Assembly: GCF_017377855.1 (NCBI RefSeq)
Contig: NZ_JAFREP010000009.1
Span: 1-64,000 of the forward strand
DNA: 64,000 bases
Direction of reading: 5' to 3'
From: Acanthopleuribacter pedis
GTDB lineage: Bacteria; Acidobacteriota; Holophagae; Acanthopleuribacterales; Acanthopleuribacteraceae
Part shown: piece after piece, positions 28,436-38,207 of the stretch
How the letters are laid out: each line of letters starts with the position of its first letter
How positions within the stretch are numbered: the stretch's first letter is position 1
Made by a program: the position numbers and the translations under genes
The notes under the pieces: generated by a model
Databases searched by the model: none
What the model saw: only the letters and a program-made list of their open reading frames with translations
Told to the model about the DNA's origin: nothing

Positions 28436-28449
28436 AATGTAGTTACATT
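28436..28449. promoter_or_regulatory. Palindrome AATGTAGTTACATT upstream of the HEAT-retron unit
   Basis: A perfect inverted repeat (AATGTA/TACATT, 2-base spacer), 26 bases upstream of the HEAT gene start. On the minus strand its second arm TACATT could act as a -10 box, with TTTACT 16 bases before it, so a repressor bound here would block the promoter. Confidence 0.4.
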
Positions 28450-28579
28450 GGTTACCGAGTAAATGAGCGGGGACAGCCGAGTCTGTATGATACCACGGAC
28501 CGCCACCTCGGCGCTTGGGCGGAATCACCCTTCCCCCATGTTCCCGGCGGATACCGCGGGGCCCGGTGGGGCCCCTGCT

Positions 28580-30517
28580 TTATGACAAAACGTAAAAAAT
28601 GCAGAAGGTGATCATCGTCGGCAGCAGCGCGTATTGCAACAACTTCACCGGCGAAACCCCGCCGTCGAAATAACCCTTAAGAATGGTTAAACCGGCCGGG
28701 TTGGGCGCGTTGGCAATGACGGTCAAACCACCGCCGGTCACGGCACCCGCCACAACGGCGATTTTGAGTTCAGGACTGAGGTTGGGTACAAGGGTCGACA
28801 GGTAGGTAATGGCCGCGTTGTCGTTGAAGGCGGTTAACACCATCGCCCCAAACATCAGCGGCAACTCGCCCAGCCTGCCCAGCACCGGTTCAATCCACCA
28901 GGCTTGCACGCCGCCGTGGATGACCAGACCACCGAGAAAGAAACCCACCAGCACGGGCACCTTGAGATCAATTTGGTTTTGGTAATGTTGGGTAATCGAG
29001 GTGAAGCCGAGGAAAAACAGCAGGCCGCCCATGAACAGCACCGGATAGTGCGCGGTGAAGACGGTCCAAACCATGAAGAGCACGTGGATCAGCATCATCC
29101 AGGCGGGCACGTGGTCCTCGCGCGAATTCCAACCCGGGTCGATGTAACGGGGGCGCCGTTTTTTCGGCAACAAGCCGGGAATCGCTCGCCCCATTTCCGC
29201 CTCGCGGATCTCGGAGAAACGCGCCTCGAAGGCCCACTCGAACAACTCAACACCACTCATTTTGATATCTTTGAAGTCCGAAAACTTTTCGTCGAAGACC
29301 TTGTCGAAAATGGTCTGCGCATCGGGGCTGTTCAGGTCCACGTCACGACCCACCAAGTCTTTGATGATGGTGGAACGGATATTGCGCTTAATGTCCTCGA
29401 ACTTGTCGTCCAAACGCTCACCGAAGTGCAACTGATTTTCCAAAATCTTTTCGGTCTCTTCAAACTGCGCCAGCATGCGCGCGCTCGGCATGTATTTGCC
29501 GCGAAGCTCGTCACCCAAACGCACAACCGCGTATTTCACCTGCAATTTCTGCAGGTCCTCTCGGAAGATCCGGTAATAGACGAAGTTCACCACGCCAATA
29601 CAGACCACGGCTTTCCAGCCGAAGTTGGTCAGCATGAACAACAAATCCCATTTCCAGGGACCCGCCACCATCAGCACCGGCGGCGCGGCGAAGTGGGTCA
29701 AGGTGCCACCAATAGAAACGTTGACGAAGAGCAGCGCCAAGGTTGCGTATTTAAGACTTTCCTTGGGGTTGAGTTTGTAAAATTTCTGCGACAGCAGCAG
29801 CGCGGAAATCGTCATGGCGGCCGGCTCGGTAATAAACGAACCCAAAATCGGCCCAAAGGTGAGAATCGTAAACCACCAGGCAATCAGCATGCCGCCAAAC
29901 CAGTTGGCAATCCGCCACATCATCAGCTCGGACAGCTTGAGAATGGGCCGGGTACTGGAAAGGGTCATGATGGCAATGACAAACAGGGCCTCGGTAAAAT
30001 TCACCTTGTAGGAAAGGTAGTGAACCACCGTGTCCCAGTCGTAGAACGCAAAAATCGCGGTCATCAACGCCAAGGCCCAGATCCCGAAGATCGCCTCTAC
30101 CTCACCGAGAAAGTGCAGCAGGCGCGCGCCCATATGAACCGAACCGCGTTTGGCCTCGCCGCGATCAATCGCATCCTCGTGATCGTGTTCCCAACGATGG
30201 GAAACCTCCAACAACCTTGCCGACAAAAACGTATGCACAATCGCCAAAAAGAAAATCAGCGAGGCAACCAGGTTGAAGGGTTTGTCTTTAGCGCGAAAGA
30301 GGATGATTTCAAAAATGCCGTCGAGGTGTTTGTCGTCATAACGCTCAAGCGACGGGGGGAAATCAATATCACTCGCGTGGCCACCACCACCGCCCCCGGC
30401 CAAAACCGGGGCGAGACAAAAAACGAGTATCAGCAAGAGCCCCGAAAACGGGCGAACCTTATTTCTAAACGAGCGAAACCCGGACATGCCGGAATGAAGA
30501 AACGAATCGATCAACAT
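28580..30517 (-). CDS. Putative Na+/H+ antiporter (PF07399-like)
   Basis: About 645 residues. It begins with a hydrophobic signal-like segment (FSGLLLILVFCLAPVLAGGGGGG) and has about ten further membrane segments. Family text includes FGPILGSFITEPAAMTISALL, KYATLALLFVNVSIGGTLTH, LTAFNDNAAITYLSTLVPNL and GAVTGGGLTVIANAPNPAG. The last carries the Asn/Pro-rich ion-pathway signature of the ArsB/NhaD-like superfamily. A soluble charged loop of about 150 residues sits in the middle. The ATG at 30517 follows AAAGG at 7 bases and is preferred over upstream in-frame starts to 30766. It probably exchanges Na+ for H+ across the inner membrane. Confidence 0.85.
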   Translation of the reverse strand: MLIDSFLHSGMSGFRSFRNKVRPFSGLLLILVFCLAPVLAGGGGGGHASDIDFPPSLERYDDKHLDGIFEIILFRAKDKPFNLVASLIFFLAIVHTFLSARLLEVSHRWEHDHEDAIDRGEAKRGSVHMGARLLHFLGEVEAIFGIWALALMTAIFAFYDWDTVVHYLSYKVNFTEALFVIAIMTLSSTRPILKLSELMMWRIANWFGGMLIAWWFTILTFGPILGSFITEPAAMTISALLLSQKFYKLNPKESLKYATLALLFVNVSIGGTLTHFAAPPVLMVAGPWKWDLLFMLTNFGWKAVVCIGVVNFVYYRIFREDLQKLQVKYAVVRLGDELRGKYMPSARMLAQFEETEKILENQLHFGERLDDKFEDIKRNIRSTIIKDLVGRDVDLNSPDAQTIFDKVFDEKFSDFKDIKMSGVELFEWAFEARFSEIREAEMGRAIPGLLPKKRRPRYIDPGWNSREDHVPAWMMLIHVLFMVWTVFTAHYPVLFMGGLLFFLGFTSITQHYQNQIDLKVPVLVGFFLGGLVIHGGVQAWWIEPVLGRLGELPLMFGAMVLTAFNDNAAITYLSTLVPNLSPELKIAVVAGAVTGGGLTVIANAPNPAGLTILKGYFDGGVSPVKLLQYALLPTMITFCIFYVLS

Positions 30518-30950
30518 GCAATAGCCTTTAACTAAAAGAACTCGAACCCACAAGAAGAACCAAAGCGAAAAGGCGCAAAAGAAGAATCGAATCGACGACG
30601 ACCCTGGCCGTCTTATCGGTAAACTTTCCCGTACCATAACTGGTTCGGGGCGAGCTTTCAATAGTCGGCGTGCGCAAAAAGCGACCACCACGGTTGCGCC
30701 TAAAGGACTCAGTTTAACGGCCGGCTTATGCCGCCTCTCAAATCTAACACACCTTTTACCAAGCATTTACCCGGTATCTGCACCCGCCTACATAATAAAA
30801 AGAAGATCGGGAGCGGCGGGCAACCCAAGCGGCCCACCTCAAATTCTCACCAAACCCTCACCAAGTTTTCTCCGAGCCCCCTTTACATCCAGGACAAACC
30901 CTCGCATTCGGCAACCCTTATCCTCCGCGCCCCCCCTTCCCTTCCATTGA
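30518..30950. other. Intergenic region between antiporter and NSS transporter promoters
   Basis: Non-coding. The antiporter promoter should lie at its left side, but I see no clear boxes. There is a pyrimidine-rich stretch near 30925-30945 and no credible gene. Confidence 0.4.
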
Positions 30951-30979
30951 TTGACACGCCCCCGCGGCTGCGCTACGAT
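30951..30979 (+). promoter_or_regulatory. Sigma-70-type promoter of the NSS transporter transcript
   Basis: TTGACA (30951-30956), exactly 17 bases, TACGAT (30974-30979). It is a consensus -35 with a good -10. Transcription would start near 30986, leaving a leader of about 375 bases before the transporter start. Confidence 0.7.
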
Positions 30980-30985
30980 CTAGCC

Positions 30986-31363
30986 TGCATTTCGCATCTG
31001 CAACCGTCAAAAAGCGTAAACCGCTTGATATTACAGTGCTTGCGTCATTAACCGTCTGCCGCCTGGCTCGGTGCATCGCAATTACTCAAGCGGCTACCAC
31101 GGGGGGCCGGCGCACTGGGACGCTTGCGAAAGCTCCGTTCGGCCGAAAACCGGCCCCGCACAGACCAACGAAACGCAACGGATCATGGGGCGTCGGGTCA
31201 CCCCGACATAAGGATCCGTGTTTTACCTATTGTCCTTCCTGAGAGCCGCTTCCAACCTGCCGCAATCCTTCAAAAACAGGGCGTCGCGCGGATGGTGCAT
31301 CTCACGGGGGGCCGCTGCAAAACGGGGCGGCGATTTTATTTGATGGATTTGGAGGAGGACGGC
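30986..31363 (+). other. Long structured 5' leader of the NSS transporter gene
   Basis: Non-coding leader. Inverted repeats include GGGGCCGG/CCGGCCCC (31103-31110 with 31150-31157) enclosing a small GCTT-GCGA-AAGC hairpin, and GTCGGG-TCAC-CCCGAC (about 31193-31208) flanked by GGATC/GGATCC. I cannot match it to a known riboswitch class. Confidence 0.45.
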
Positions 31364-32809
31364 TTGTCCAATCAGCGCGATCAATGGAGCAGTTCCCTAG
31401 GATTTGTGCTCGCCGCCGCCGGTTCCGCCGTGGGACTCGGCAATTTATGGAAATTTCCCTACATCACTTGGGACAACCAAGGCGGGGGTTTCGTTCTTGT
31501 TTATTTAGCTTGCATTCTTCTGGTCGGCATGCCGGTCATGATGGCCGAAATTGTCATCGGCCGTTTTACTCAAGAAAGCCCGGTACCGGCTTTTGAAAAG
31601 GCGGCCAAATCGCTGCCACTTGAAAAATTTTGGCCGATTGTCGGCTGGCTGGGCGTCATCTCCGGCCTGGTGATTCTCTCCTTTTACGCCGTTGTCGCGG
31701 GTTGGTCGATCAGCTCGTTTTACTATTGCCTCAAATGGACCTTCAGCGGCTATAGCCCGGACGATTTGAAGTTCGGTGACTTCGTCGGCAACGGGCCGCT
31801 GCAACTGGGCCTCACTCTGGCCTTCAGTACGATTACCGCGTTTATCGTCACCCGCGGCATCGCGGGCGGCATCGAAAAAGCCACCAAGGTGTTGATGCCG
31901 GTGCTGCTGTCGATCCTGGTGTTGTTGACCCTGAACAGCTTTACCCTGGACGGCGCGGGCAAAGCCATCGCCTTTATCTTCACGCCCAGCCCCATGAAAC
32001 ACGCGGAACAGGGCATTCTCGAAGCCCTCGGCCACGCCTTTTTCACCCTCTCCCTCGGCATGGGCGCGATGATCACCTACGGCTCCTACATGGGCAAAAA
32101 AGAGTCCATTGTCAAAGCCTCCGTCGCCATTGTCCTGCTCGACACCGTGATCGCTTTGATGGCCAGCTTCATCATGTTCACCATCCTGTTTAGCTTCCCT
32201 TCCGTGATTGAAAACATGGGCAAAAGTACCGCGGGCATGCTGTTTGTCACCCTGCCGGCCATGTTCTACACGGAAATGCCGTTTGGCAACATCATCGCAC
32301 CGATCTTTTACATCTTGGTCGGTTTCGCGGCGCTGTCCTCAACCATCTCCCTGCTGGAAGTGGTCGTCTCCCTGTTCATCGACAAGATGAAATGGAGCCG
32401 CCTCAAGGCGACGGGTACCGCCGCGGGCACCATTTTCTTGTTCAGCATTTTGTGCGCCCTTTCCAACGGCGGCAGCGAATGGCTGACCAACTTCAAGTTG
32501 TTCGGCCAAGCAGATAGCGGTTTCTTCTACACCCTCAACAAAATGTTCTTCGCGGACAAAGCCGGTTTCATGAACGCCTTCGACCACCTCTCGGCCAACT
32601 GGCTGCTGCCGGTCGGCGGGTTCTTCATCACCTTGTTCGTGGGCTGGGTGTTCCCCGCCAAGTCAACGGCAGCCGAGTTGGGCATGCTGGACGCGTCCGG
32701 CAACCCGACCAACGCCTTCAAAGCCATTCAATTCAGCTTGCGTTTCATCGCACCGCTGGCGATTGGCTACATCATCCTGAAAATCTTCTTAGGCGCCGAC
32801 TTTACCTAA
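31364..32809 (+). CDS. Sodium-dependent transporter (NSS/SLC6 family)
   Basis: About 481 residues and about 11-12 membrane segments. The N-terminus RDQWSSSLGFVLAAAGSAVG then LGNLWKFPY is the family signature holding the sodium and substrate sites in TM1. GMGAMITYGSYMG in the TM6 region and later helices also fit. NSS proteins of bacteria import amino acids or related solutes with Na+. Start: GGAGGAGG lies 6 bases before a TTG at 31364, placing the product start where homologues begin. An in-frame ATG at 31343 has no ribosome site. The adjacent Na+/H+ antiporter could supply the sodium gradient (inference). Confidence 0.9.
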   Translation: MSNQRDQWSSSLGFVLAAAGSAVGLGNLWKFPYITWDNQGGGFVLVYLACILLVGMPVMMAEIVIGRFTQESPVPAFEKAAKSLPLEKFWPIVGWLGVISGLVILSFYAVVAGWSISSFYYCLKWTFSGYSPDDLKFGDFVGNGPLQLGLTLAFSTITAFIVTRGIAGGIEKATKVLMPVLLSILVLLTLNSFTLDGAGKAIAFIFTPSPMKHAEQGILEALGHAFFTLSLGMGAMITYGSYMGKKESIVKASVAIVLLDTVIALMASFIMFTILFSFPSVIENMGKSTAGMLFVTLPAMFYTEMPFGNIIAPIFYILVGFAALSSTISLLEVVVSLFIDKMKWSRLKATGTAAGTIFLFSILCALSNGGSEWLTNFKLFGQADSGFFYTLNKMFFADKAGFMNAFDHLSANWLLPVGGFFITLFVGWVFPAKSTAAELGMLDASGNPTNAFKAIQFSLRFIAPLAIGYIILKIFLGADFT

Positions 32810-32823
32810 GCACAAAGGGCGCG

Positions 32824-32849
32824 GACGGTGACCCGCAAGGGTTGCCGTC
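32824..32849 (+). terminator. Terminator-like hairpin after the NSS transporter gene
   Basis: An 11-pair stem (GACGGTGACCC with GGGTTGCCGTC, two G-T pairs) closed by a GCAA tetraloop, 15 bases past the stop and followed by TTTGG. The U-tract is short, so termination may be partial or assisted. Confidence 0.5.
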
Positions 32850-33059
32850 TTTGGGATGAACCCCTTTTTGCGGTAAGACCTAAGAAGCGCTGACGCGGTG
32901 GTTTTGACTAAACTTCTGGGCTACAACGGCCTGTGAAAATGCTCAGGGACGGCGGGTGCGCGTCGTGCGCGACCCCGGTCCGCTTTTCCCAAGCCATTTC
33001 GCGCCAGATCTTTAGCCAAACCCCCTCGCGCTTATCGCGCCTCTTAGGTATGATGCTGC

Positions 33060-33959
33060 ATGGTGACGGAGACAGACGCCTCCCCACCCCCAAGGTCGCA
33101 TGCCCGCATACCAAACGAGGCCGCGGCAGAGGTTGGTTCTTTGCTACACGACACGTCGATTCCGGTTCGTTTCAGTATTATTGATTATTTAAACGCGTTG
33201 CCGTTAAACATGGCTTTTAAAGACGGTATTTTTGGGGACGAGGTCAACCTTCATTTTGATTTCCCCTCTCAATGTGCCGACAACTTGGCCTCGAACCGTT
33301 GCGATGTCGGTTTGATCAGCAGCATCGAATACCAGCGTATTCCTCACTTACTGGTCGCACCACACATTTGCATCGCCTCACGCCGCGAGGTGCGCAGTGT
33401 GCTGATTTTGACCAAAAAACCCCTGGCCGAGGTACACACCTTGGCCTTGGACCGTTTTTCGCGCTCCTCCGCCGCCCTGGTCCAGGTCATTTTCCACCTG
33501 CGCTTCGGTCGCCAACCTCGCTTTTTGACCATGTCGCCGCGACCGGAGGCCATGCTGGCGGAAGCCGACGCCGCGCTCATTATCGGCGACGCCGCCCTGC
33601 GCCCCTTGCCCGAGGATGTGGCCAAAATCGATCTCGCGGCGGAATGGTTCCAACGCACCGGTTTGCCCTTTGTCTTCGCCTTCTGGACCATGCGCCCCAA
33701 TCTGCCCACGGATAAAATCAGCGCCATGTTGCTCAAAGCCAAAAACTACGGCCTGCCGCAAATCGAGCAGCGCATGCCCGAAATTCGCGCACGTTGGGAT
33801 TTCCCGGCCGAAGAAATCCAACATTATTTCCGCCACAACATTCACTATGACCTGGGCGATGAGGAACGCGAAAGCCTGCAACGCTTCTACCGCTACGCGG
33901 AGGAAGTGGGTTTGATCAAACACCCCCGCCCCCTGCGTTGGGCCGACGAAGGCCGTTAA
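33060..33959 (+). CDS. mqnA: MqnA, chorismate dehydratase (futalosine menaquinone pathway)
   Basis: 299 residues of the MqnA/MqnD periplasmic-binding-protein-like fold. Recognisable stretches are RFSIIDYLNALPLNMAFKDG near residue 38, then SNRCDVGLISSIEYQR, ASRREVRSVLILTKKPL, TLALDRFSRSSAALVQV and ALIIGDAAL. These lie around the substrate pocket of chorismate dehydratase, which makes 3-(1-carboxyvinyl)oxybenzoate, the first step of the futalosine route to menaquinone. The N-terminal ~35 residues are not conserved, so the true start could be inside. No other mqn genes are in the window. Confidence 0.88.
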   Translation: MVTETDASPPPRSHARIPNEAAAEVGSLLHDTSIPVRFSIIDYLNALPLNMAFKDGIFGDEVNLHFDFPSQCADNLASNRCDVGLISSIEYQRIPHLLVAPHICIASRREVRSVLILTKKPLAEVHTLALDRFSRSSAALVQVIFHLRFGRQPRFLTMSPRPEAMLAEADAALIIGDAALRPLPEDVAKIDLAAEWFQRTGLPFVFAFWTMRPNLPTDKISAMLLKAKNYGLPQIEQRMPEIRARWDFPAEEIQHYFRHNIHYDLGDEERESLQRFYRYAEEVGLIKHPRPLRWADEGR

Positions 33960-34014
33960 TCCGCCGCGGCCTCGGGCGTTTGTCCCCAGCATTCAGAGAA
34001 AACCCGGTGCTTCA

Positions 34015-34040
34015 CGAGCCCGCATTTCCCACAAGGATCC
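34015..34040. repeat. Half copy of the palindromic repeat (copy D)
   Basis: The stretch CCCGCATTTCCCACAAGGAT matches one arm of the repeat seen at 12118, 42476 and 56941 with one or two changes. The opposite arm is missing or decayed. Confidence 0.45.
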
Positions 34041-34110
34041 TTAGCAAGAAGCTGAGCGCCGTGTGATTACGAAGATGACGACCGAGAGACGGCCTAGACG
34101 TGCACCATAG

Positions 34111-34148
34111 AAAAAGCCGCGACTCCTTTTATAGGCATCGCGGCTTTT
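34111..34148 (-). terminator. Bidirectional terminator between mqnA and htpX
   Basis: AAAAAGCCGCGA pairs with TCGCGGCTTTT. On the minus strand it ends in a T-run, so it should terminate htpX. It can also act on mqnA transcription. Confidence 0.85.
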
Positions 34149-34181
34149 GGTGGTTCTACGCCCCCCGAAAGGGACATGGGA

Positions 34182-35036
34182 TTACATCGCGTTGAGGCGT
34201 TCGATGCGGTCTTCCAAGGTTGGGTGGGTCGCCCACAGAGAAACGCGCTTCGGGCTGCTGATGCGCTGCAGCGCCATGGCACCGGAGACACGGTCGGCCG
34301 CGGTCACATTGCGCAAAGCATCCAAGGCCTGGGCCATGGAACGCGGGCTCGTCAACCGTGCCGCGCCGGCATCCGCGCGGTATTCACGCTGACGACTGAA
34401 CCAGGAAATGGGGATGTAGGCCAGCATCATAAAAACGTTCTCCAGTACAAACACCACGATGATGTAGCCGAAGAACCCCAAACCACCGCCCTCATCGTCA
34501 CTCAGGAAGGTATCGATGGCCATCGCCACCATCCGCGCGAAAAACATCACGAAGGCGTTGGCGACACCGGTCAACAAGGCCATGGTGACCATGTCGCCGT
34601 TGGCGACGTGGGAAACCTCGTGGGCGGCAACCGCCTCCACTTCCCGTTCATTCATTTGGTCCAAAAGACCGGTTGAAAAAGCGACCAGTGAACTGTTTTT
34701 GGAGGGGCCGGTCGCAAAGGCGTTGGGTTCCGGGGATTCGTAAATACCGACCTCGGGTACCGCGATGCCGGCCTCGCGCGCCAATGTTGCAACCATCCGT
34801 TGGAGTGGCTCTCCCTCGGGCAAAATGTGAATGCCCATGGTACGTTTGGCGACCCAGCGGCTAATGAACAAGGAGATCATGGCGCCGCTCATCCCAAAAA
34901 TACCGCAGAAAATGGCGATACCCGTGGTGCCGCGCACCTGGATACCGAGCATGGGGAGCACGATGTTCATGATCACCCCGACAGTGACCACGACGAGCAA
35001 GTTGGTTAGAAGAAACAAGCCGATGCGCTTGAACAT
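34182..35036 (-). CDS. htpX: HtpX, membrane zinc metalloprotease
   Basis: 284 residues. Two N-terminal membrane segments (IGLFLLTNLLVVVTVGVIMN; GIAIFCGIFGMSGAMISLFI) precede the soluble protease part. The zinc site HEVSHVANGD (HExxH) and the downstream glutamate region (REYRADAGAARLT) are intact, and two more membrane segments lie between them. This is the usual HtpX length and order. It degrades misfolded inner-membrane proteins. The ATG at 35036 with GGAGG 10 bases upstream is preferred over a start at 35066. I could not find a clear heat-shock promoter. Confidence 0.94.
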   Translation of the reverse strand: MFKRIGLFLLTNLLVVVTVGVIMNIVLPMLGIQVRGTTGIAIFCGIFGMSGAMISLFISRWVAKRTMGIHILPEGEPLQRMVATLAREAGIAVPEVGIYESPEPNAFATGPSKNSSLVAFSTGLLDQMNEREVEAVAAHEVSHVANGDMVTMALLTGVANAFVMFFARMVAMAIDTFLSDDEGGGLGFFGYIIVVFVLENVFMMLAYIPISWFSRQREYRADAGAARLTSPRSMAQALDALRNVTAADRVSGAMALQRISSPKRVSLWATHPTLEDRIERLNAM

Positions 35037-35777
35037 AATGGTTTTTTCCTCCGAAAGCTTTTGCAAACAGGTGTTTTAGATGGTTATGAAACAAAGGGCC
35101 GGGGTGTCGGCGCCAAGTGATGCAACGCCGAACGACAACAGGATGATCACCCCTCGACCGTTCCCAAGAAGGGCGCGTGTTCCTTTTCGAGAGGGCCATT
35201 CATTTAATGAGGCTATACTGATTCAGACCCTGATAGGTTTCAAGTAGAACCGTACGGTTGAATGTAAAATTAAAAGTAAGAAACCCCGCCGGCCCACCAC
35301 CGCATGCTGCTCAGTTTTGAGCTAACCCTTTATATTTAATTGAATTAAATCCGATCAGTCATCCCTTAAGCACGTCTGATCGGCGCGTAAAGAAACCCCT
35401 GATCACGAAGGGTTCGTCGTTCTTTGGGTATTCCTGGACAAACAAAGGGCCTACCGAGACACGCTTTCCGACAAAACGCCTTCCGCCACAACACGGCGGC
35501 GCGGGGCGGCGTTATTGAGCACCCCGAAGGATTCAAACCAAAAGATTTTTTGAAAAAACCGGTCGATGAATACCGGGGATTTTTCATCCAAACGGACCCA
35601 TGACCTGACTGGCGTATCGCGCCCCTTGGCATTGAAGCATCCTGTCCGGTAGAAGAAGCCGCTTGGTTAAGCGGGCGGAATTCGCTACATTTTTCTAGAC
35701 ACCCGCAACCTCCGCGTCGCAACCTTTGCCGGCGGCGTGGTGGGACGACCACAGCCACAAGGAACACCAGCTCAATC
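35037..35777. other. Intergenic region between divergent htpX and kinase genes
   Basis: About 740 bases with no convincing gene. The section 35200-35350 is AT-rich and likely holds the promoters. One open frame on the minus strand (35366-35779) has implausible composition and I do not accept it. Confidence 0.45.
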
Positions 35778-38177
35778 ATGACCGAAGTGCCGCCAGATCA
35801 TCCAAAGGAGACGCCGGAGCCCGCCCCCCTACCCGCACAGATCGGCCCCTACCGGCCGACAGCCAAACTGGGAGAAGGCGCCGTGGGTGTGGTTTACGCC
35901 GCCGAACAAAACGAACCCGTCCAGCGTCGGGTCGCCGTAAAAGTCATCAAAGGCGGCATGGATTCCCATCGCGTGCTGCATCGCTTCCGCCAAGAACAAC
36001 AGTTGCTGGCGGGCCTCAACCATCCCTACATTGCGCGAATTTACGACAGCGGGGTCACCGACACGGACACGCCTTTTTTTGCGATGGAATGGATTGACGG
36101 CAGTCACCTCACTCATTTTTGCAACGGCAATCGCCTCTCTATCCGTGATCGGCTTGCGCTGTTCGGCAAAGTTGCCGAGGCCGTCGCCTACGCGCACCAG
36201 CGCGGCATCATTCATCGCGATCTCAAACCCGCCAACATCTTGGTGACCGAAACCGGCAGCGAGGTTATCCCCAAAATTATCGATTTTGGGATGGCCAAGG
36301 CGGTGAGCAATACCGGGGAAACACCGAACCCGCAACAAACCCGGCTCGGCGCCGTGGTCGGCACCCCGGCCTACATGAGCCCGGAACAGCGCGCGGGCCG
36401 GGATACCGACACACGGGGCGATCTCTACGCGCTGGGCATCATTTTGTACGAGCTGATGCTGGGCGACCTGCCCGACGCGACCAAAACAGCCTCGATCCTT
36501 TCCAACGAAGCCTTCGACCAGGATGCCCAAACCGGATGCGCGCCCTCGATCACGCGTCACTTCTCCCGGCTTGAAAAAAAAGAACAACAAGCGGCGGCCG
36601 AACAGCGCAACACCACGGCCGCGGCGATGCGCCGTGCTTTGGCCGGCGATCTTGACGCGCTGATTCGCAAAGCCATGGCGCCCGACCGTGAGCTGCGCTA
36701 CCAAAGTGTCGGCTTGTTACGCGACGATGTGCGGCGGCGGGAACGCGGAGAACCCATCCACATTGATTACGGCACACCGCTCCAGCAAGGCCTCCGCCTC
36801 GTGCACCGATTTCGGGTGCCCATCGCGGTGGTGTCCGTGGTGGTTGCCGCCCTGGTAACCGGCACCTTCTTTTCGGTTCAAGGTATGAAGCGGGCCGAGG
36901 CCGGCCACCGCCAAGCGGTCGCCGCCGCCGACCACGCGCGCACCATCCAAAACCACCTCAGCCGCTTCTTACAATCAGCCGAGGCCGACGATCCCGACGC
37001 CACCCTACTTACCCTGCTGACCCGGTACAGCGACCAACTGACCCCGCAAGCCGAACCCGACCCCTTCATTCGCGCCATGCTCCACCACACCGTTGCCAAC
37101 ACCTTTTTTAACCTCGGCGCCAATGATCGCGCGGCATTTCACGCGCAAACCGCGCTTGATCTGCGCGCGCAACACCTTCACCCCAACCATCGCGACCACC
37201 TCGAAAGCCGGCGCGTGCTGGGCGCCATTTATCGCGAACAGGGCAAGGCCAAAGAAGCAGCGGCCATTCACCGAGAGGTCGCTTCAGCCTATGAAACCCA
37301 CCACGGACCGGAAGATCCCGATACCCTCAGAGCACTTTCCGACTTAGCCTTGGACCTGCGCGATCTTGACGGCGCCGCGGAGGCGGCCGAAATCATTCAT
37401 CGCGTTTTTGAAACCCGCAAACGGGTTTTGGGCAAAGATCACCCCGCCACCCTTTCCGCGATGAATAGCGTCGCCCTGGGTTTGGCCGAAAACGGGGAAA
37501 TCGACCAAGCCAAGGCCATGCTCAACCACATCATTGACCTGCGCTTGGCCAAATACGGCCCTGATCACGCCCGCACCTTGCTCGCCCGCTACAACCTGGG
37601 CCGCACCCTTTTGGACGAAAAACGGCTCGAGGAAGCGCTCCCGATCCTTGAAGAAGTCCATCGCGCCCAGGAACGGGTGATTGAAAAAACCCACATCCGC
37701 ACCCTGCGCAGCGCCAACGCCTTGGGCGCCGCCTACCTGATGCTCAATCGCCTCGACGATGCGGAACCCATTTACCTCGAATACTTGCCGCTCGCGCGAC
37801 GCCATTACGGTCCCGAGAACCAGGTTACCCTCGAACTGACCACCAACCACCTCGGCCTCCACTTCAAAAAAGGCCGATTCGATCAAGGCGCGATCCTGGC
37901 CGGAACCAACTGGTCCTCGCTGAAAAGCGTGTTGGGCGAAACCCACCCCACCACCTTACGCGCACTCAGCAACTACATTTCGTTCCTCTACCGCGGCGGA
38001 CAATTTGGTAACGCGAGTGCGGTCCTCACCAAAGAACTGCCCGTCGTCGCGGAAAAACTCGGCGACCATCATGCCGTCACCCAACGCTTCGCGCGAATCC
38101 TCAAAAAAAGCTTGGACCGCGCGGGCCGTAAAACCGAGGCTGAATCCGTAAAACAACGCTACAGACTGAAAATCTGA
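35778..38177 (+). CDS. Receptor-type Ser/Thr protein kinase with TPR domain
   Basis: 799 residues. The kinase domain starts at about residue 22 with GEGAVGVVY, VAVKVIKGG, HRDLKPANILV, IIDFGMAKAV and YMSPEQ. A membrane segment (about residues 348-370, VPIAVVSVVVAALVTGTFF) follows, then about 420 residues of TPR-like helices, many of kinesin-light-chain type (HPATLSAMNSVALGLAENGE; HIRTLRSANALGAAYLMLNR). It is similar in plan to the two kinases at 2624 and 8097. It stands alone on the plus strand and ends at a terminator. Substrate and signal are unknown. Confidence 0.92.
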   Translation: MTEVPPDHPKETPEPAPLPAQIGPYRPTAKLGEGAVGVVYAAEQNEPVQRRVAVKVIKGGMDSHRVLHRFRQEQQLLAGLNHPYIARIYDSGVTDTDTPFFAMEWIDGSHLTHFCNGNRLSIRDRLALFGKVAEAVAYAHQRGIIHRDLKPANILVTETGSEVIPKIIDFGMAKAVSNTGETPNPQQTRLGAVVGTPAYMSPEQRAGRDTDTRGDLYALGIILYELMLGDLPDATKTASILSNEAFDQDAQTGCAPSITRHFSRLEKKEQQAAAEQRNTTAAAMRRALAGDLDALIRKAMAPDRELRYQSVGLLRDDVRRRERGEPIHIDYGTPLQQGLRLVHRFRVPIAVVSVVVAALVTGTFFSVQGMKRAEAGHRQAVAAADHARTIQNHLSRFLQSAEADDPDATLLTLLTRYSDQLTPQAEPDPFIRAMLHHTVANTFFNLGANDRAAFHAQTALDLRAQHLHPNHRDHLESRRVLGAIYREQGKAKEAAAIHREVASAYETHHGPEDPDTLRALSDLALDLRDLDGAAEAAEIIHRVFETRKRVLGKDHPATLSAMNSVALGLAENGEIDQAKAMLNHIIDLRLAKYGPDHARTLLARYNLGRTLLDEKRLEEALPILEEVHRAQERVIEKTHIRTLRSANALGAAYLMLNRLDDAEPIYLEYLPLARRHYGPENQVTLELTTNHLGLHFKKGRFDQGAILAGTNWSSLKSVLGETHPTTLRALSNYISFLYRGGQFGNASAVLTKELPVVAEKLGDHHAVTQRFARILKKSLDRAGRKTEAESVKQRYRLKI

Positions 38178-38207
38178 ACCATTTAACCGGCTCAGACAGA
38201 AATGAAG

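Noticed and set aside
28904..30535. 543-codon open frame opposite the Na+/H+ antiporter
   Set aside because: Antisense shadow of a clear membrane protein, with low-complexity His/Gln-rich text and no family resemblance.
35366..35779. 137-codon minus-strand frame upstream of the third kinase
   Set aside because: Arg/Cys-rich composition and overlap with the kinase promoter region. No supporting motif.
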